NCBI RefSeq assembly: GCF_900107585.1
Contig: NZ_FNQM01000015.1
Coordinates: forward strand, 1-64,000
From: Rubrimonas cliftonensis
GTDB taxonomy: Bacteria > Pseudomonadota > Alphaproteobacteria > Rhodobacterales > Rhodobacteraceae
Length of the DNA: 64,000 nucleotides
Direction of reading: 5' to 3'
A program made the translations under genes and the position numbers. Of the stretch, positions 7,866 through 16,824 are shown piece by piece (positions within the stretch are counted from its first letter, which is position 1; every line of letters begins with the position of its first letter). The notes below the pieces were generated by a model. It worked only from the letters and a program-made list of their open reading frames with translations, was not told the DNA's origin and searched no databases.

Positions 7866-8957
7866 TTAGCGGCCGATCAGCGCCTCGAGCTCCGTGAGCC
7901 GCGCCCTCATCTCGTCGATGAGGGCGCGTATCCGCGCTCGGTCTGAACCGTCTGTCTCCCCATCCGAGGCGGTCGCCAGCACCGGCCGATGATCAGACCC
8001 GAAGAAGCTCGACCCGTTGACGACGGGTGTCGACGCGAGCTGAAACGCGCCGGCGCGCGCGCCGGCGACGACGAGGTGGTCAATGGCGCCGCCGGGAAAG
8101 AACCGACCGATGAACGTGTTGTCGAGGTCGGCCGAGAGCAGGCGCGCGCCCGAGACCCCTGCGAGGAGGGCGCTGATGCTGTCGTCGTAACCGTCGAGGC
8201 CGTCGGCGCCGCAGACGCCGTCGCAGCTTCCCGCCGGCGCGCAGTCGGAGCCGAGATCCATGCCGACCCGCGCGGCGCGGCCCGGCGCCTGGATGTTGAA
8301 GTCGCCGCCGACGATCACCGTCCTCGCTGGATCGGAGAGCCTCCGCGCGAGGTCCTGCGCGAGCCCCTCGGCCTGCTCCTCGCGCTGCAGCGCGTTCAGG
8401 AGATCTGCGGCGTTGCAGCTCTCGCCACGGGAAGACTTCCAGTGGACGGCGTAGACCGAGAGCTCGCCATCGAGGTCGACGCGCAGAAACCCCCGATCCG
8501 GCGTGTCGTCGGCGAAAGTGACGTCGATCGGCAGCTCCTCTACCGGCGCGGCCGCGTCGGAGACGCGCGGGGCGAAGCCGTCGCCGTTGGGATCGCGTCC
8601 GGTCGGATCCCACTCGGCCGCCCCCAGGATCGGCGTGCGGCTGATCACGGCGACCTCGAGCGAGCTGAACGGCGAGCGCGTGATCGAGGGCGGGGGCGAG
8701 AAGTCGCTGATCGCATGGTGCTCAAGCCCGAAGCCGCGCGCGATCGCGGCGACCTGGTCTTGCGAGATCACCTCCTGCAGCATCACCACGTCCACGGGCC
8801 CGAGCTCGGCGAGGGCTCCGCGGGCGTTCTCCTCGAGCGCCGCCGGCGTCGCCTCGGCGCCGTTGATGTTCCAGGTCATCACCCGCAGCGCCTGGGCGTC
8901 GGCCGCGCCGGCGGCAAGGGCGAGCAAGGCTGCGATCTGCGTCGGGCGCATCGTCAT
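7866..8957 (-). CDS. Secreted endonuclease/exonuclease/phosphatase (EEP) family protein
   Basis: A 363-residue protein with a signal peptide (IAALLALAAGAADA, cleavage near 22) and the EEP metal-dependent hydrolase fold. The catalytic signatures are MTWNING (Asn), VVMLQEV (Glu), GGDFNIQ (Asp/Asn) and GSDHRPVLA (Asp-His). A CAPAGSCDGVCGADG segment has clustered Cys, and the C-terminus is a short helical tail (ARIRALIDEMRARLTELEALI). GAGGAG lies 9 bases before the first ATG. It could be an extracellular DNase or a phosphodiesterase; the fold does not distinguish these. Confidence 0.85.
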   Translation of the reverse strand: MTMRPTQIAALLALAAGAADAQALRVMTWNINGAEATPAALEENARGALAELGPVDVVMLQEVISQDQVAAIARGFGLEHHAISDFSPPPSITRSPFSSLEVAVISRTPILGAAEWDPTGRDPNGDGFAPRVSDAAAPVEELPIDVTFADDTPDRGFLRVDLDGELSVYAVHWKSSRGESCNAADLLNALQREEQAEGLAQDLARRLSDPARTVIVGGDFNIQAPGRAARVGMDLGSDCAPAGSCDGVCGADGLDGYDDSISALLAGVSGARLLSADLDNTFIGRFFPGGAIDHLVVAGARAGAFQLASTPVVNGSSFFGSDHRPVLATASDGETDGSDRARIRALIDEMRARLTELEALIGR

Positions 8958-9108
8958 GACCGGGTTCTCCTCGGCGTCGTTGACTGGCCTTCACCATACG
9001 CTCGCCGCGTGACAGGAGCGTCAAACCGGGCGCGCCACGAAACGGGCAGGAATATACGGCAAGGAGACAAAGTGAGAACGACGGCCAGGCCGGGCAGGCA
9101 TGGCGGAG

Positions 9109-9145
9109 CCATGATAGCGTAAGCTACGGTATGATAGCCTACGCT
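9109..9145. repeat. Two ATGATAGC repeats 20 bp apart inside a dyad
   Basis: ATGATAGC occurs at 9111-9118 and 9131-9138, exactly 20 bp apart. The arms AGCGTA (9116-9121) and TACGCT (9140-9145) form an inverted repeat around the second copy. The core resembles the CGTATGATA nonamers with 20-bp spacing upstream of parA at 53.8 kb, so this may be a secondary binding site for the element's partition or ribbon-helix-helix protein. The rest of 8958-9182 holds no recognised gene. Confidence 0.4.
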
Positions 9146-9182
9146 CGCACCGCGACCGGGCTCCCGGAGCAGCGAAGGCGGC

Positions 9183-9596
9183 TCAGCGCGGGCTCGCCCG
9201 ACCGCCTGGCACGAACCGCGCGGCGATCCGGTTGAAGCCGGAGAGCGAGTGCATCCGGGCGATGTCGGCCTCGGTCCAGCGCGGCTTGCGCGGCGCCTTG
9301 GCGGCCGACACGCTCATGCCGGTGCGGATCTTCGGCTTGCGGCGCTTGCGCTTTTTCTTGGGCGGGGCACGGACGGCGGCGTCAAGCGGGGGACAGCCGA
9401 GCGCGCGCCACCGCATGAAGGCGAGCTCGTAGTCGCTGACGGCCTCGAGGCGCCCTGCGGCGACGTCGACGAAGCGCGCCTGCGCCTCGGTCTGGGGTGG
9501 GCGACGACCTTCCGCGAGATCCACCAAAGCGCCGGCGCAAGGACGCAGGAGGTCTGCGTCGCACTGCGAGAGCGGCTCAAGGGTGTCTGCGGCCAT
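9183..9596 (-). CDS. Conserved hypothetical element protein
   Basis: A 137-residue protein not assigned to a named family. The first half is acidic/helical (CDADLLRPCAGALVDLAEG, then TEAQARFVDVAAGRLEAVSDYELAFMRWR), a pattern shared with small accessory proteins that end in RFVxVAxG...WxxY/R. It is followed by a very basic linker (PPKKKRKRRKPK) and a helical tail (WTEADIARMHSLSGFNRIAARF). The basic stretch suggests nucleic-acid contact. I chose ATG 9596 over a TTG at 9605. Confidence 0.55.
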   Translation of the reverse strand: MAADTLEPLSQCDADLLRPCAGALVDLAEGRRPPQTEAQARFVDVAAGRLEAVSDYELAFMRWRALGCPPLDAAVRAPPKKKRKRRKPKIRTGMSVSAAKAPRKPRWTEADIARMHSLSGFNRIAARFVPGGRASPR

Positions 9597-9631
9597 CTTC
9601 CCCAATACCTTATTCGCGGCGCCGTCAGGCG

Positions 9632-9964
9632 TCAGGTTCCATCAGCGTCCGGCGCGGGCTCCATGAACCGGCACAGGAGAGCCAGAGCGGGCGTGAGAAC
9701 GGCCGACAGTCGGCCAAGCTCACCCATGCGCGCCATGGACCATGTCGCCTCGAGACGGGCGAGCGGCGCGACGCTCCAGCGGACCAGCGCCTCCACCAGA
9801 TCGATCACGGTGAACAGGAGCGCCGGCGCCAGCGCGCCGACGATGAAGCCCATGATGACGCCGACGACGACCTGCCGGCCGAGCGCCATCCTGCGCCAGG
9901 CCGTGATCGCGGCGTCGATGCGGCCCCAGTACGAGCGATCGAAGGGACAAGCCGTGTCGAGCAT
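9632..9964 (-). CDS. Small membrane protein
   Basis: A 110-residue protein starting MLDTACPFDRSYWGRID with a strong AAGGAGGAGG ribosome site 5 bases before the ATG at 9964. It has one clear hydrophobic segment (VVVGVIMGFIVGALAPALLFTVI, about residues 32-54) and a second weaker one near the C-terminus (LSAVLTPALALL). Gene family unknown. It lies on the same strand as the tra operon but beyond its end, so it may be an accessory envelope protein of the conjugative element. Confidence 0.6.
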   Translation of the reverse strand: MLDTACPFDRSYWGRIDAAITAWRRMALGRQVVVGVIMGFIVGALAPALLFTVIDLVEALVRWSVAPLARLEATWSMARMGELGRLSAVLTPALALLCRFMEPAPDADGT

Positions 9965-10127
9965 CGCAGCCTCCTCCTTGCGCCCCGCCAAAAATACCAT
10001 TCCGACGCGGTTTCATCGACAGGTTTCAGCCGCCGGCATGCGCTTCGTGGCAAGGTTTCAAGCTCGCCGTCGCAGCGCGACCCGCGACGCGATTGTGTGA
10101 GCACGTCGGTTCGTTCTAGATCGACTA

Positions 10128-10376
10128 ATGGAACGAAAGCGGTACATTCCCGACATCGTCGCGCCGCGCTACCAGCTGCGTGTGCGGGACCTCGCGCCGG
10201 GCCACTATCTTCATGTGCGCTGCGACGGGTGCCGGCGGATCGCGCTGATCGAGGCAGCCGAGCTGGCGCGCAAGGCGCCGGAGTACAGCCGGATCATCGA
10301 GCTCGCGAAATCGATCCACTGCGTGCGCTGTCCGGCCGGCACGCCGGCGAACTGGTCGATCTACCGCGAAGAGTGA
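10128..10376 (+). CDS. Small zinc-ribbon-like protein
   Basis: An 82-residue protein with two Cys pairs, CDGC (32-35) and CVRC (65-68), separated by a helix (LIEAAELARKAPEYSRIIELA). This is the layout of a zinc ribbon. It is the only plus-strand gene in this part of the element and converges on the end of the tra operon, overlapping the 3' end of the next gene by 16 bp. No good Shine-Dalgarno is seen before the ATG, so it might be leaderless. Function unknown. Confidence 0.65.
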   Translation: MERKRYIPDIVAPRYQLRVRDLAPGHYLHVRCDGCRRIALIEAAELARKAPEYSRIIELAKSIHCVRCPAGTPANWSIYREE

Positions 10377-10543
10377 TCGGCCGCGTCGGCCGCCAGGATC
10401 GTGTCGCAGCGCTCGGCAAGCACGCGCGCGAGGATCTCCGCGTCGCGCGCCGCGTCAATCGGATCACGGTCGAGCGCTGTGCGAAGAGCGTGCTTCAGCC
10501 AGAAGGATGCCGCGTAATCAGACAGAACGCTCTCCAGTAGCAT
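10361..10543 (-). CDS. Small conserved hypothetical protein (60 aa)
   Basis: A 60-residue acidic helical protein (VLSDYAASFWLKHALRTALDRDPIDAARDAEILARVL) that lies just downstream of the tra operon on the same strand. The pattern of a short N-terminal SDYA/FWLK segment followed by DRDPIDA-DAEIL is of a type I associate with small proteins carried next to conjugation genes in alphaproteobacteria; the role is unknown. It overlaps the convergent zinc-ribbon gene by 16 bp. Confidence 0.5.
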   Translation of the reverse strand: MLLESVLSDYAASFWLKHALRTALDRDPIDAARDAEILARVLAERCDTILAADAADHSSR

Positions 10544-10547
10544 AATC

Positions 10548-10781
10548 TCAGGTGCCAGCTTGCTTTGAAGTTACACTATCGAAAGCTTCGCGCACATTCT
10601 CTCTATGCCAAGATTCAATTGCCAAATCAGAACAAACTGTTTTTTGACTACTATCGACATAGGGGGTGTGAGGAATTACTCGAAAAAGAGGTGGAAGATT
10701 ATAGCGCCGCCAGATTTCACGGCCAACCGCCCAAACCATGTTGGCGGCGACGAGTCCCACTACGATCAGAAACAGCTCCAT
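10548..10781 (-). CDS. Small membrane-anchored protein after traG
   Basis: A 77-residue protein with an N-terminal membrane anchor (ELFLIVVGLVAANMVWAV) and a polar tail. Its ATG overlaps the traG stop (TGATG), indicating translational coupling to the transfer operon. The codon use is poorer in GC than traG. No family was recognised; a regulator of transfer or an entry-exclusion-like protein are possibilities suggested only by the position after traG. Confidence 0.6.
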   Translation of the reverse strand: MELFLIVVGLVAANMVWAVGREIWRRYNLPPLFRVIPHTPYVDSSQKTVCSDLAIESWHRENVREAFDSVTSKQAGT

Positions 10782-13700
10782 CAGCGCATGTTCCTCTGCA
10801 TCATGTCGAGGTCTGCGTCGTCCGCGTCGGGCGCTACGCGCTCGCCACGCTCGGCGACGGACCCGAGCAGTTGCGTGTTCCTGACCCCAGCGGCGCGAGC
10901 CGCTTCTTCGATCTCCGCAATCTGCGCGGCGCCGGCGTCGGGCACCGCAGCATACCGTTCTTCGACCGCGCCGCGAAGCGCCTCGTACTGCGCGGTCTGC
11001 TCCGGCCCGTCGACATTGGGCGTGGCGCGCATGAACGCGTAGTACTGCGCCTCGGCCGGCGCGAGACCGGCGTTCATCGCGTCGGTCTCGAACCCAGCGA
11101 GAAACTGCCGCCGCACCGCGCCGAGACCAATGTCGGCCGCACCGTCGGCCATGCTCGCGATGGCGGAACCGACGCGCGCGCCAACACCTGGATTGGTCAG
11201 CGCGTCATCGCGTGCGCCTTCGGCCGCGCCACGGTCTTCCGCGAGACGATCCTGCACGATGGGGCGGATCTTCTCATCAACTCTCTCGCGCACGGCCTCG
11301 CGATTGTTCGCGTTGACTGACTCCGGCGACCAGTCGGGCGCAACGTCGGGATTGAACCCGCCCGCCCGCGCGCCGCTGAGATCGACGGACGGCCCGGCGC
11401 CGAGGGCGTCGCTGGCGCCCTGGTGGCGGTCAAAGTCGCCGACGATCGGCGTGGTGAAGCCGTCGGGCGCTATCGCGGCGGCGAGATGGTCGTATCGCTT
11501 GGCGTCGGCCAACGCGAGAAGACCGCCGGCGGCCAGCGCCATGCGCTCGCTGTCGCGGGTGGCGCGCGACCATCCCCAGGCGTGCAGCTCCTGGGCGCGC
11601 TCGGTGGCGGGGCGTACGAGGTCCTGCTGACCGATCATGCGCGCGAAGGCGAGGTAGCGGGAGGGATCGTCGACGATGCGGCGGGCGAGCATGGCGACGT
11701 CGGGGTTGGCGGAGACGCCGACGCTGCCGGCGAAGCTGTTGGCCTGCTCAAAGCGCCATTCTGCGGCGGCGTAATCCTGAGCCTCCTCGCGCACGGACTG
11801 GCTGGAGGTCAGCGCGTTGCTGCTGTAGCCCGACTGGCGGAAACCCCGGTCGCTATCGCGGCTGAAAGCGGTGGTGAGGCCGGCTGAGAGAGATTTGTCC
11901 TCGGAGTATGCACGAGCGATATCATTGCCCCATTCTTGGAGTTTTTGCTCAGAAATGCCTTTGGTGCTGCTTGAAGCAAAATCACCAGAAATCTTTGGCG
12001 CTCCCCGTCCAGCTGCAACACTTGCGCCGACTGTCGCAGTGAATGTCGCTGCTTCATTGGCAGTCATGCCATTTGATTGCATATCTCGCATAATGGTCCG
12101 AAACGCTTCATTATTCGCATGCTGATACACGTCGGACATCTGCGCGCTTGTCCCGTCGCGCCAGAGCGAGCCGCTGAAGCTTTCGCTGCTGGAGCCGGTG
12201 GTGCGGGTGAGCGCCTTGTCGATGGACTGGGCGAAGCTGACGCGGCGGCCGCCGAGCTCGGTGTCGGCGCTGGACAGGCGGTTCTCGGCCATCTGGCTGA
12301 GGTTGATGCGCGGCATCTGCTGCGCCGCTCCGGTCTGCATCAGCCCGTGCATCGGGCTGACCTCCATTTCCGGCAGGACCTGGATCTTCGGCGAGAGCGC
12401 CTGACGCGCCGGTGCGGCGTTACCCTCGCTGATGGTGTCCGGACCGCCCACCGACGCGGCGACGCCGTTGAAGGTATACATCGAGCCGGTGACGAGCAGG
12501 AGCGCGAGCGCAGGCACGGCCGAAGCGAAGAGCCCCGCGACGCCAAGATAGTTCTGGATGACGCTGTCGGCGGCGAACTGGCCGGCCAGCGAGGTGAGGG
12601 TGAGCGCGGCCTGATCGAGGTTCGAAAGTTCCCCGACCATCGTGTGATGGACGAAGAGGTTCACAATGGCGATGCAGGGGCCCCATAGCTGAATCCAGAG
12701 ACCGATCTGCAGAAAGCGGATCATGACCATGAGCCCCTGCGCGCCGAGCAGCAGCGCGATCACGACCAGAGGGAACGTCGCGTACCAGAAGCCTTCGATG
12801 AAGCTCAGCAGCGGCTTGACGTATTGCTGGAAGATGTCGCCCTGGGCCATCCACTGCGCGTTGCGCGCGCGGATTCCGTCGCCTGTCATGATCGCGTAAG
12901 CGTCTTTGCGGTCGAGCTGGAGCCGCCGCATCCTGCCGTGATCATAGATGCTGCCGACGAACATCGAGAGCAGCGCGTCGTCGAGCGAGATCGCCCCTAA
13001 GCCGCCGAAGACGTTGAACATCGACGTGAGCTTCGGCTCGACCAGCGCCCAGGACGGCGTGCCGGGGCCGGCGGAGACGGCGTCGCGCACCGGATCATAG
13101 AAGTGCTGGGCCAGCACGCTGTTCTTCAGCGCCGGCAGGAACGTCAGCCGCGAGTAGATCATGAGCTGGGCGTGGGCGTCGACGCAGTCGAGATTGCTGG
13201 CGAGACCGCCGCCCACGTAGACCTCCGCGCCGAAGGAGCGGCTGGGGTTGTAGACGCCCGAGGTGACGAGGTTATCGCGGTTGATCCCGGTGGAGGTGAG
13301 ATTGCCGACGTCGAGGCCGAAGGCGGTGCAGGTGGAGATGTAGTTGACCCAGGAGCGCGCGAAGTCGCCGCCGCCCGCGTTGTTGGCCGCGCCGTAGTAG
13401 GAGGCGTCGCCGGCGACGAGGCGAAGCGTGCGCCAGTTGTCGAGCGCTTGCGTGAGCCCGTCGTTGGTGACGCCGGGATAGGTGTAGGCGGTCTCGGCGA
13501 GTTCTGTGAGCCGCAGGCCGATGAAGCTGAAGGTCTGGCCGGCGAGCGCGATGCCGTAGGGCACGTTGGCGATGGTGCGCGTCACGCCGGAATAGACGTT
13601 CTCCATGGTGACGGTGACCTTTGGGACCATCATCATGGCGAAGAAGATCGGCACCATGAGGAAGCGGCTGATCGGCAGCATGCCGCCGGAGCTCATGCCC

Positions 13701-13855
13701 TGGATGAACATCACCGCCACGCCGATGATCGCGGCGATCTTCACGATGCCGGTGTAGTCGTCGACGTTGGCGGAGCCGACGGTCGCGGTCATGGCGGCGA
13801 CGCCGTTGACGATGTCGGCGAGAAACAGCAGATCGCCGAAGACGAACCATTGCAT
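10781..13855 (-). CDS. traG: TraG, F-type conjugation mating-pair stabilisation protein
   Basis: A 1024-residue inner-membrane protein. The N-terminal ~470 residues are the TraG_N domain, with membrane segments (ITGIVKIAAIIGVAVMFIQG-like start, FLMVPIFFAMMMV, and a cluster around WYATFPLVVIALLLG and PALALLLVTG). The long C-terminal half is soluble, rich in Ala/Gln/Ser/Asp and projects into the periplasm. In F-like systems TraG has an N-terminal role in pilus assembly and a C-terminal role in mating-pair stabilisation and entry exclusion. It ends the large tra operon, 13 bp after traH, with AGGAGGA before the ATG. Confidence 0.93.
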   Translation of the reverse strand: MQWFVFGDLLFLADIVNGVAAMTATVGSANVDDYTGIVKIAAIIGVAVMFIQGMSSGGMLPISRFLMVPIFFAMMMVPKVTVTMENVYSGVTRTIANVPYGIALAGQTFSFIGLRLTELAETAYTYPGVTNDGLTQALDNWRTLRLVAGDASYYGAANNAGGGDFARSWVNYISTCTAFGLDVGNLTSTGINRDNLVTSGVYNPSRSFGAEVYVGGGLASNLDCVDAHAQLMIYSRLTFLPALKNSVLAQHFYDPVRDAVSAGPGTPSWALVEPKLTSMFNVFGGLGAISLDDALLSMFVGSIYDHGRMRRLQLDRKDAYAIMTGDGIRARNAQWMAQGDIFQQYVKPLLSFIEGFWYATFPLVVIALLLGAQGLMVMIRFLQIGLWIQLWGPCIAIVNLFVHHTMVGELSNLDQAALTLTSLAGQFAADSVIQNYLGVAGLFASAVPALALLLVTGSMYTFNGVAASVGGPDTISEGNAAPARQALSPKIQVLPEMEVSPMHGLMQTGAAQQMPRINLSQMAENRLSSADTELGGRRVSFAQSIDKALTRTTGSSSESFSGSLWRDGTSAQMSDVYQHANNEAFRTIMRDMQSNGMTANEAATFTATVGASVAAGRGAPKISGDFASSSTKGISEQKLQEWGNDIARAYSEDKSLSAGLTTAFSRDSDRGFRQSGYSSNALTSSQSVREEAQDYAAAEWRFEQANSFAGSVGVSANPDVAMLARRIVDDPSRYLAFARMIGQQDLVRPATERAQELHAWGWSRATRDSERMALAAGGLLALADAKRYDHLAAAIAPDGFTTPIVGDFDRHQGASDALGAGPSVDLSGARAGGFNPDVAPDWSPESVNANNREAVRERVDEKIRPIVQDRLAEDRGAAEGARDDALTNPGVGARVGSAIASMADGAADIGLGAVRRQFLAGFETDAMNAGLAPAEAQYYAFMRATPNVDGPEQTAQYEALRGAVEERYAAVPDAGAAQIAEIEEAARAAGVRNTQLLGSVAERGERVAPDADDADLDMMQRNMR

Positions 13856-13868
13856 GGCGCGTTCCTCC

Positions 13869-15254
13869 TCAGAAGGCCGTGCTGACGAGCCGCGAGCGGC
13901 TGTCGCTGTCGATGACGGGCTGGATGGCGTCGAGGTAGTTGTTCCAGAGGCCGACGAGCTCGGGGACGGACCCGAACTTCTTCTGCAGCCGGGCGAACTC
14001 CGCCTCGTTGGCGCGGGCGGCCTCGGCCATGACGCGCTTCACTTCCGGGGCGAAGGGGTCTTCGCTGGCGTCGACGGCGCGCGCGACGGTTCCGTAGAGA
14101 TCGCGCAGGAGGTTGGACGCCATCTCCAGGGCGAGATGGTTGGCGGCCTCGCGGGCGAAGGTGACGGCGGCCGCGTCGGAGATCGCCGCCAGCCGCACGA
14201 ACATAGCGCCGGCCGAGGCCGGCATGGCGCCGACGAGGCCGCGCTGCTCGGCGGTGGGGTTGGTGTTGGTGCGGATGACGCGGATCAGACCGTCGGTGGG
14301 ATTGGTGAGGCGGTCGTAGATGCGGTCGACGAAGGCGTTCGCCTGCCAGTTGGAGGTCGCGATCGTCGGCGAGAGACAGCCGTTCTCGCCCTCGCCGGCG
14401 CAGGAGTAGTAGCGGGCTTCGCGGCCGAAGACCCAGGACTCGATCAGCTCGGCGTTGCCGGCGAGGGTCTGGATCTGCGGCTCGTCAGTGGCTGGGTCCC
14501 ACTCCACGATGACGGTGCCGGCGATCGACATCAGCACGCTGTCGACTTCGTCGCCGCCGCCGGTCGCGAACCAGCCGGCCGTGTTGCCGCGTTTCAGCGC
14601 GCGCCAGACGACGTTGCCGGAGATGCGCTCGGTCATGGCGGGATTGCCGGCGGCGGTCAGCGCCTCGGTGGGCGACTGGCCGTCGCCGATGGTCCAGCTC
14701 TCGAAGACGTCGCCGAGACCCTCGGCCATGCCGACGATGGAGGCCTCGCCGTATTTCTGGCCCATGAAGGCGGAGATCCCGTCGTTCACGATGCCCTGGG
14801 CGAGCTGGCAGGAGTTGCCGGCGAACTGGTTGAGCTCCTGGATCTTCCGCTGCAGCGTCTCGATGTGCTGCATGCAGTCGCGGCAGATCTGACCCAGCGC
14901 GAAGTTGAAGGCGTAGCCGGCGGCGTTGGCGGCCACCGCGCGCATCAGCTGCACGAACTGCTCGGCGTTGATGAAGCTGAAGGAGCCGGCGAAGAAGTCG
15001 ATGCCGCCGCAGCCCGCCCGGAAGCTCGGCGGGTTGAAGCCGATCATGTTGGGCGAGACGATGCGGTTGCGGACGTAGATCGAGCCCCCCGACAGCTCGC
15101 CGCGCCGGAACGTGTCGTAAAAACCCGGCGGGGTGGTGTTGACCAGGCTGTTGAACATCGAGGCCATCTGGCCGTTCATGTCGGCCGAGGCGGGCGGCGT
15201 CAGCGCGAGGATCGCTGCGGCTGCGAGCGCTGCGGCGCGGTTCAGGATCGCCAT
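13869..15254 (-). CDS. traH: TraH, F-type pilus assembly protein
   Basis: A 461-residue secreted protein with a signal peptide (LNRAAALAAAAILALTPPASA). Family features are GFYDTFRRGELSGGSIYVRN, NPPSFRAGCGGIDFFAGSFSFINA and a conserved Cys pair ICRDCMQ. TraH is a periplasmic/outer-membrane assembly factor of F-type pili that works with TraF and TraW. I chose ATG 15254, which has GGAGG 6 bases upstream and directly precedes the signal peptide, rather than starts far upstream that would prepend non-homologous sequence. Confidence 0.93.
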   Translation of the reverse strand: MAILNRAAALAAAAILALTPPASADMNGQMASMFNSLVNTTPPGFYDTFRRGELSGGSIYVRNRIVSPNMIGFNPPSFRAGCGGIDFFAGSFSFINAEQFVQLMRAVAANAAGYAFNFALGQICRDCMQHIETLQRKIQELNQFAGNSCQLAQGIVNDGISAFMGQKYGEASIVGMAEGLGDVFESWTIGDGQSPTEALTAAGNPAMTERISGNVVWRALKRGNTAGWFATGGGDEVDSVLMSIAGTVIVEWDPATDEPQIQTLAGNAELIESWVFGREARYYSCAGEGENGCLSPTIATSNWQANAFVDRIYDRLTNPTDGLIRVIRTNTNPTAEQRGLVGAMPASAGAMFVRLAAISDAAAVTFAREAANHLALEMASNLLRDLYGTVARAVDASEDPFAPEVKRVMAEAARANEAEFARLQKKFGSVPELVGLWNNYLDAIQPVIDSDSRSRLVSTAF

Positions 15255-15310
15255 GGATTTCCTCCGGGAAAGCGGCGCGCGCCATGCGCGGGCGGCGTCG
15301 AGGCGGGCGC

Positions 15311-16282
15311 TCATGGTCTGGCCATCGCGGCGCGCAGATGCGCGACGAGCGCTGCGGGATCGTCGAGCAGGGCGGGATCGAGCTCTTCGGGGGCGACGGC
15401 GACGGTGGTGCGGCGCTGGGGCCGGGTGGCCTCCCACGCCTCTTCCGAGATCCATCCCTTGCGGCGCGCGATCAGCAGGAGGCGCGCCTGCAGGTCGGAG
15501 AACTCCATCATGCCCTGCGCGACCATCTCGATGTCGCCGGGCGGGCGCATGACGAAGATCGTCGGCGTCGTCTGGACGCCGAGCTGCGCGGCCTGGCCGC
15601 GATCGACGACGAAACTGTCGGCGAAAGCGCCGGAGGGCAGGCCGGCGCCGTCGAGCGAGACCGACATCACGTTGAGCCCGGTGGCGTACTCCAGCGCCTG
15701 CATCATCGGCGCCTGACGCTCGCAGTAGGGGCAGTCGGAGCGGAAGAACCACATCACGCCGATCTCTTGCGCGAGATGGCGCAGGAGCCCGGTGCGCGCG
15801 GCGAGCGCGGCGCGGTCGACCTCCTGGGCGGCGAAGTTGGAGAGCGGCCGCTCGAACTCGGTGTCGAGGAAAGGATCGCCGAGCGTCACCGCCTGGCTCA
15901 GCTCGGCGTACTGCGTTGCCTTGTCGACGGCGATGCGCTGCAGGTAGAGCACCGCGCGCACGTTGTCGGGCGAAGGATCGTCCATCGCGCGCTCGAGATA
16001 CTCGGGGATCGCGGTCTTGAGCCAGGCCGAGGACAGCGGCTTCGGCCCGGCGGGCTCGGCCGGCGCAGCCGCCTGCGGCGGGGCGGGCGGCGCCGCTTCG
16101 GGCTCGGGCTCCGGCTCAGGCGCCGGGTCCTGATACCAGAACCAGCCGTCCTCGCGGCCGTCGTAGAAGCGAACGGACATCTCGGACGCCAGTGCGCCGC
16201 TGGCGATGACCGCAAGCAGGAGCGCCAGCGACAGCATGCGAGCCTGCGACGCGCCGAGGCGCCCGCGCGTCAAAAACCCCAT
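15311..16282 (-). CDS. traF: TraF, thioredoxin-like F-type pilus assembly protein
   Basis: A 323-residue periplasmic protein with a signal peptide (LSLALLLAVIASGALA), an acidic Pro/Glu linker, and a thioredoxin fold with an active-site CPYC at about residues 184-187 in the context FFRSDCPYCERQAP. The cis-Pro loop reads VQTTPTIFVM. F-plasmid TraF keeps the fold but has lost this motif, whereas many relatives keep it; here it looks redox-competent. The start at 16282 has GAGGG upstream and overlaps the M15 peptidase gene by 13 bp. Confidence 0.92.
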   Translation of the reverse strand: MGFLTRGRLGASQARMLSLALLLAVIASGALASEMSVRFYDGREDGWFWYQDPAPEPEPEPEAAPPAPPQAAAPAEPAGPKPLSSAWLKTAIPEYLERAMDDPSPDNVRAVLYLQRIAVDKATQYAELSQAVTLGDPFLDTEFERPLSNFAAQEVDRAALAARTGLLRHLAQEIGVMWFFRSDCPYCERQAPMMQALEYATGLNVMSVSLDGAGLPSGAFADSFVVDRGQAAQLGVQTTPTIFVMRPPGDIEMVAQGMMEFSDLQARLLLIARRKGWISEEAWEATRPQRRTTVAVAPEELDPALLDDPAALVAHLRAAMARP

Positions 16283-16824
16283 CGCCGTCCCTCCCGTCCG
16301 ACGTCGACATGAACGAACCGCCGGTAGCGCCCGACGCCGGCGGCGCCGGCGTTGTCGGCGAGGCGCGCCAGCTCGGCGACGTCGAGGTCGGGCGTCGCGA
16401 GATCGGCGGCGCGGCCGACGATGTGCTGGGAGTGGCGCGCGGCGCCCTCGATCGTGCGGTTGCGCCGCGGCGTGCGGTAGGCGCTGTTGACCACAAGGGG
16501 CGCCGGTGCGCCGGCCTCAAGGCTCGCGGCGGTCTGGATGAAGGCGAGCACGTCGAAGAGGCGGTAGTCGATCCAGACGGCGGCGTCGTGGTCGCGCCAG
16601 TCGCGAAACGTCCAGGACAGGCGTCGCACGCCGTCTTCGAGCAGCCGCCCGTCGTCGGTGCGAAACCGCACATGGGCCTCCTCGCCGATGCCGGCGAGCT
16701 TCAGCCACAGATGGGTCTGGGCGATGCCGCCCCATTGCGTGCGGTAGAGCGTCGGCGCGGCCAGCGCAGGGACGGCGGAGGTCAGCGCTGCGGCGAGACC
16801 GCCGAGAAAGGCGCGGCGTCTCAT
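16270..16824 (-). CDS. M15/DUF882-type cell-wall peptidase in the tra operon
   Basis: A 184-residue protein with a twin-Arg-like or Sec leader (MRRRAFLGGLAAALTSAVPALA). The zinc-peptidase signature SAYRTPRRN...SQHIVGRAADL and the final FVHVDVG carry the His/Asp/His ligands of the M15A (YcbK/VanY-like D,D-carboxypeptidase) fold. It probably trims peptidoglycan to let the transfer channel pass, a role usually filled by a lytic transglycosylase. It overlaps its upstream neighbour by ATGA. Confidence 0.8.
   Translation of the reverse strand: MRRRAFLGGLAAALTSAVPALAAPTLYRTQWGGIAQTHLWLKLAGIGEEAHVRFRTDDGRLLEDGVRRLSWTFRDWRDHDAAVWIDYRLFDVLAFIQTAASLEAGAPAPLVVNSAYRTPRRNRTIEGAARHSQHIVGRAADLATPDLDVAELARLADNAGAAGVGRYRRFVHVDVGREGRRWGF

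Noticed and set aside
13767-15716. A 649-codon open frame on the plus strand opposite traG/traH/traF
   Set aside because: It is antisense to well supported tra genes; long antisense frames are expected in such GC-rich DNA and the translation is low-complexity without any motif.
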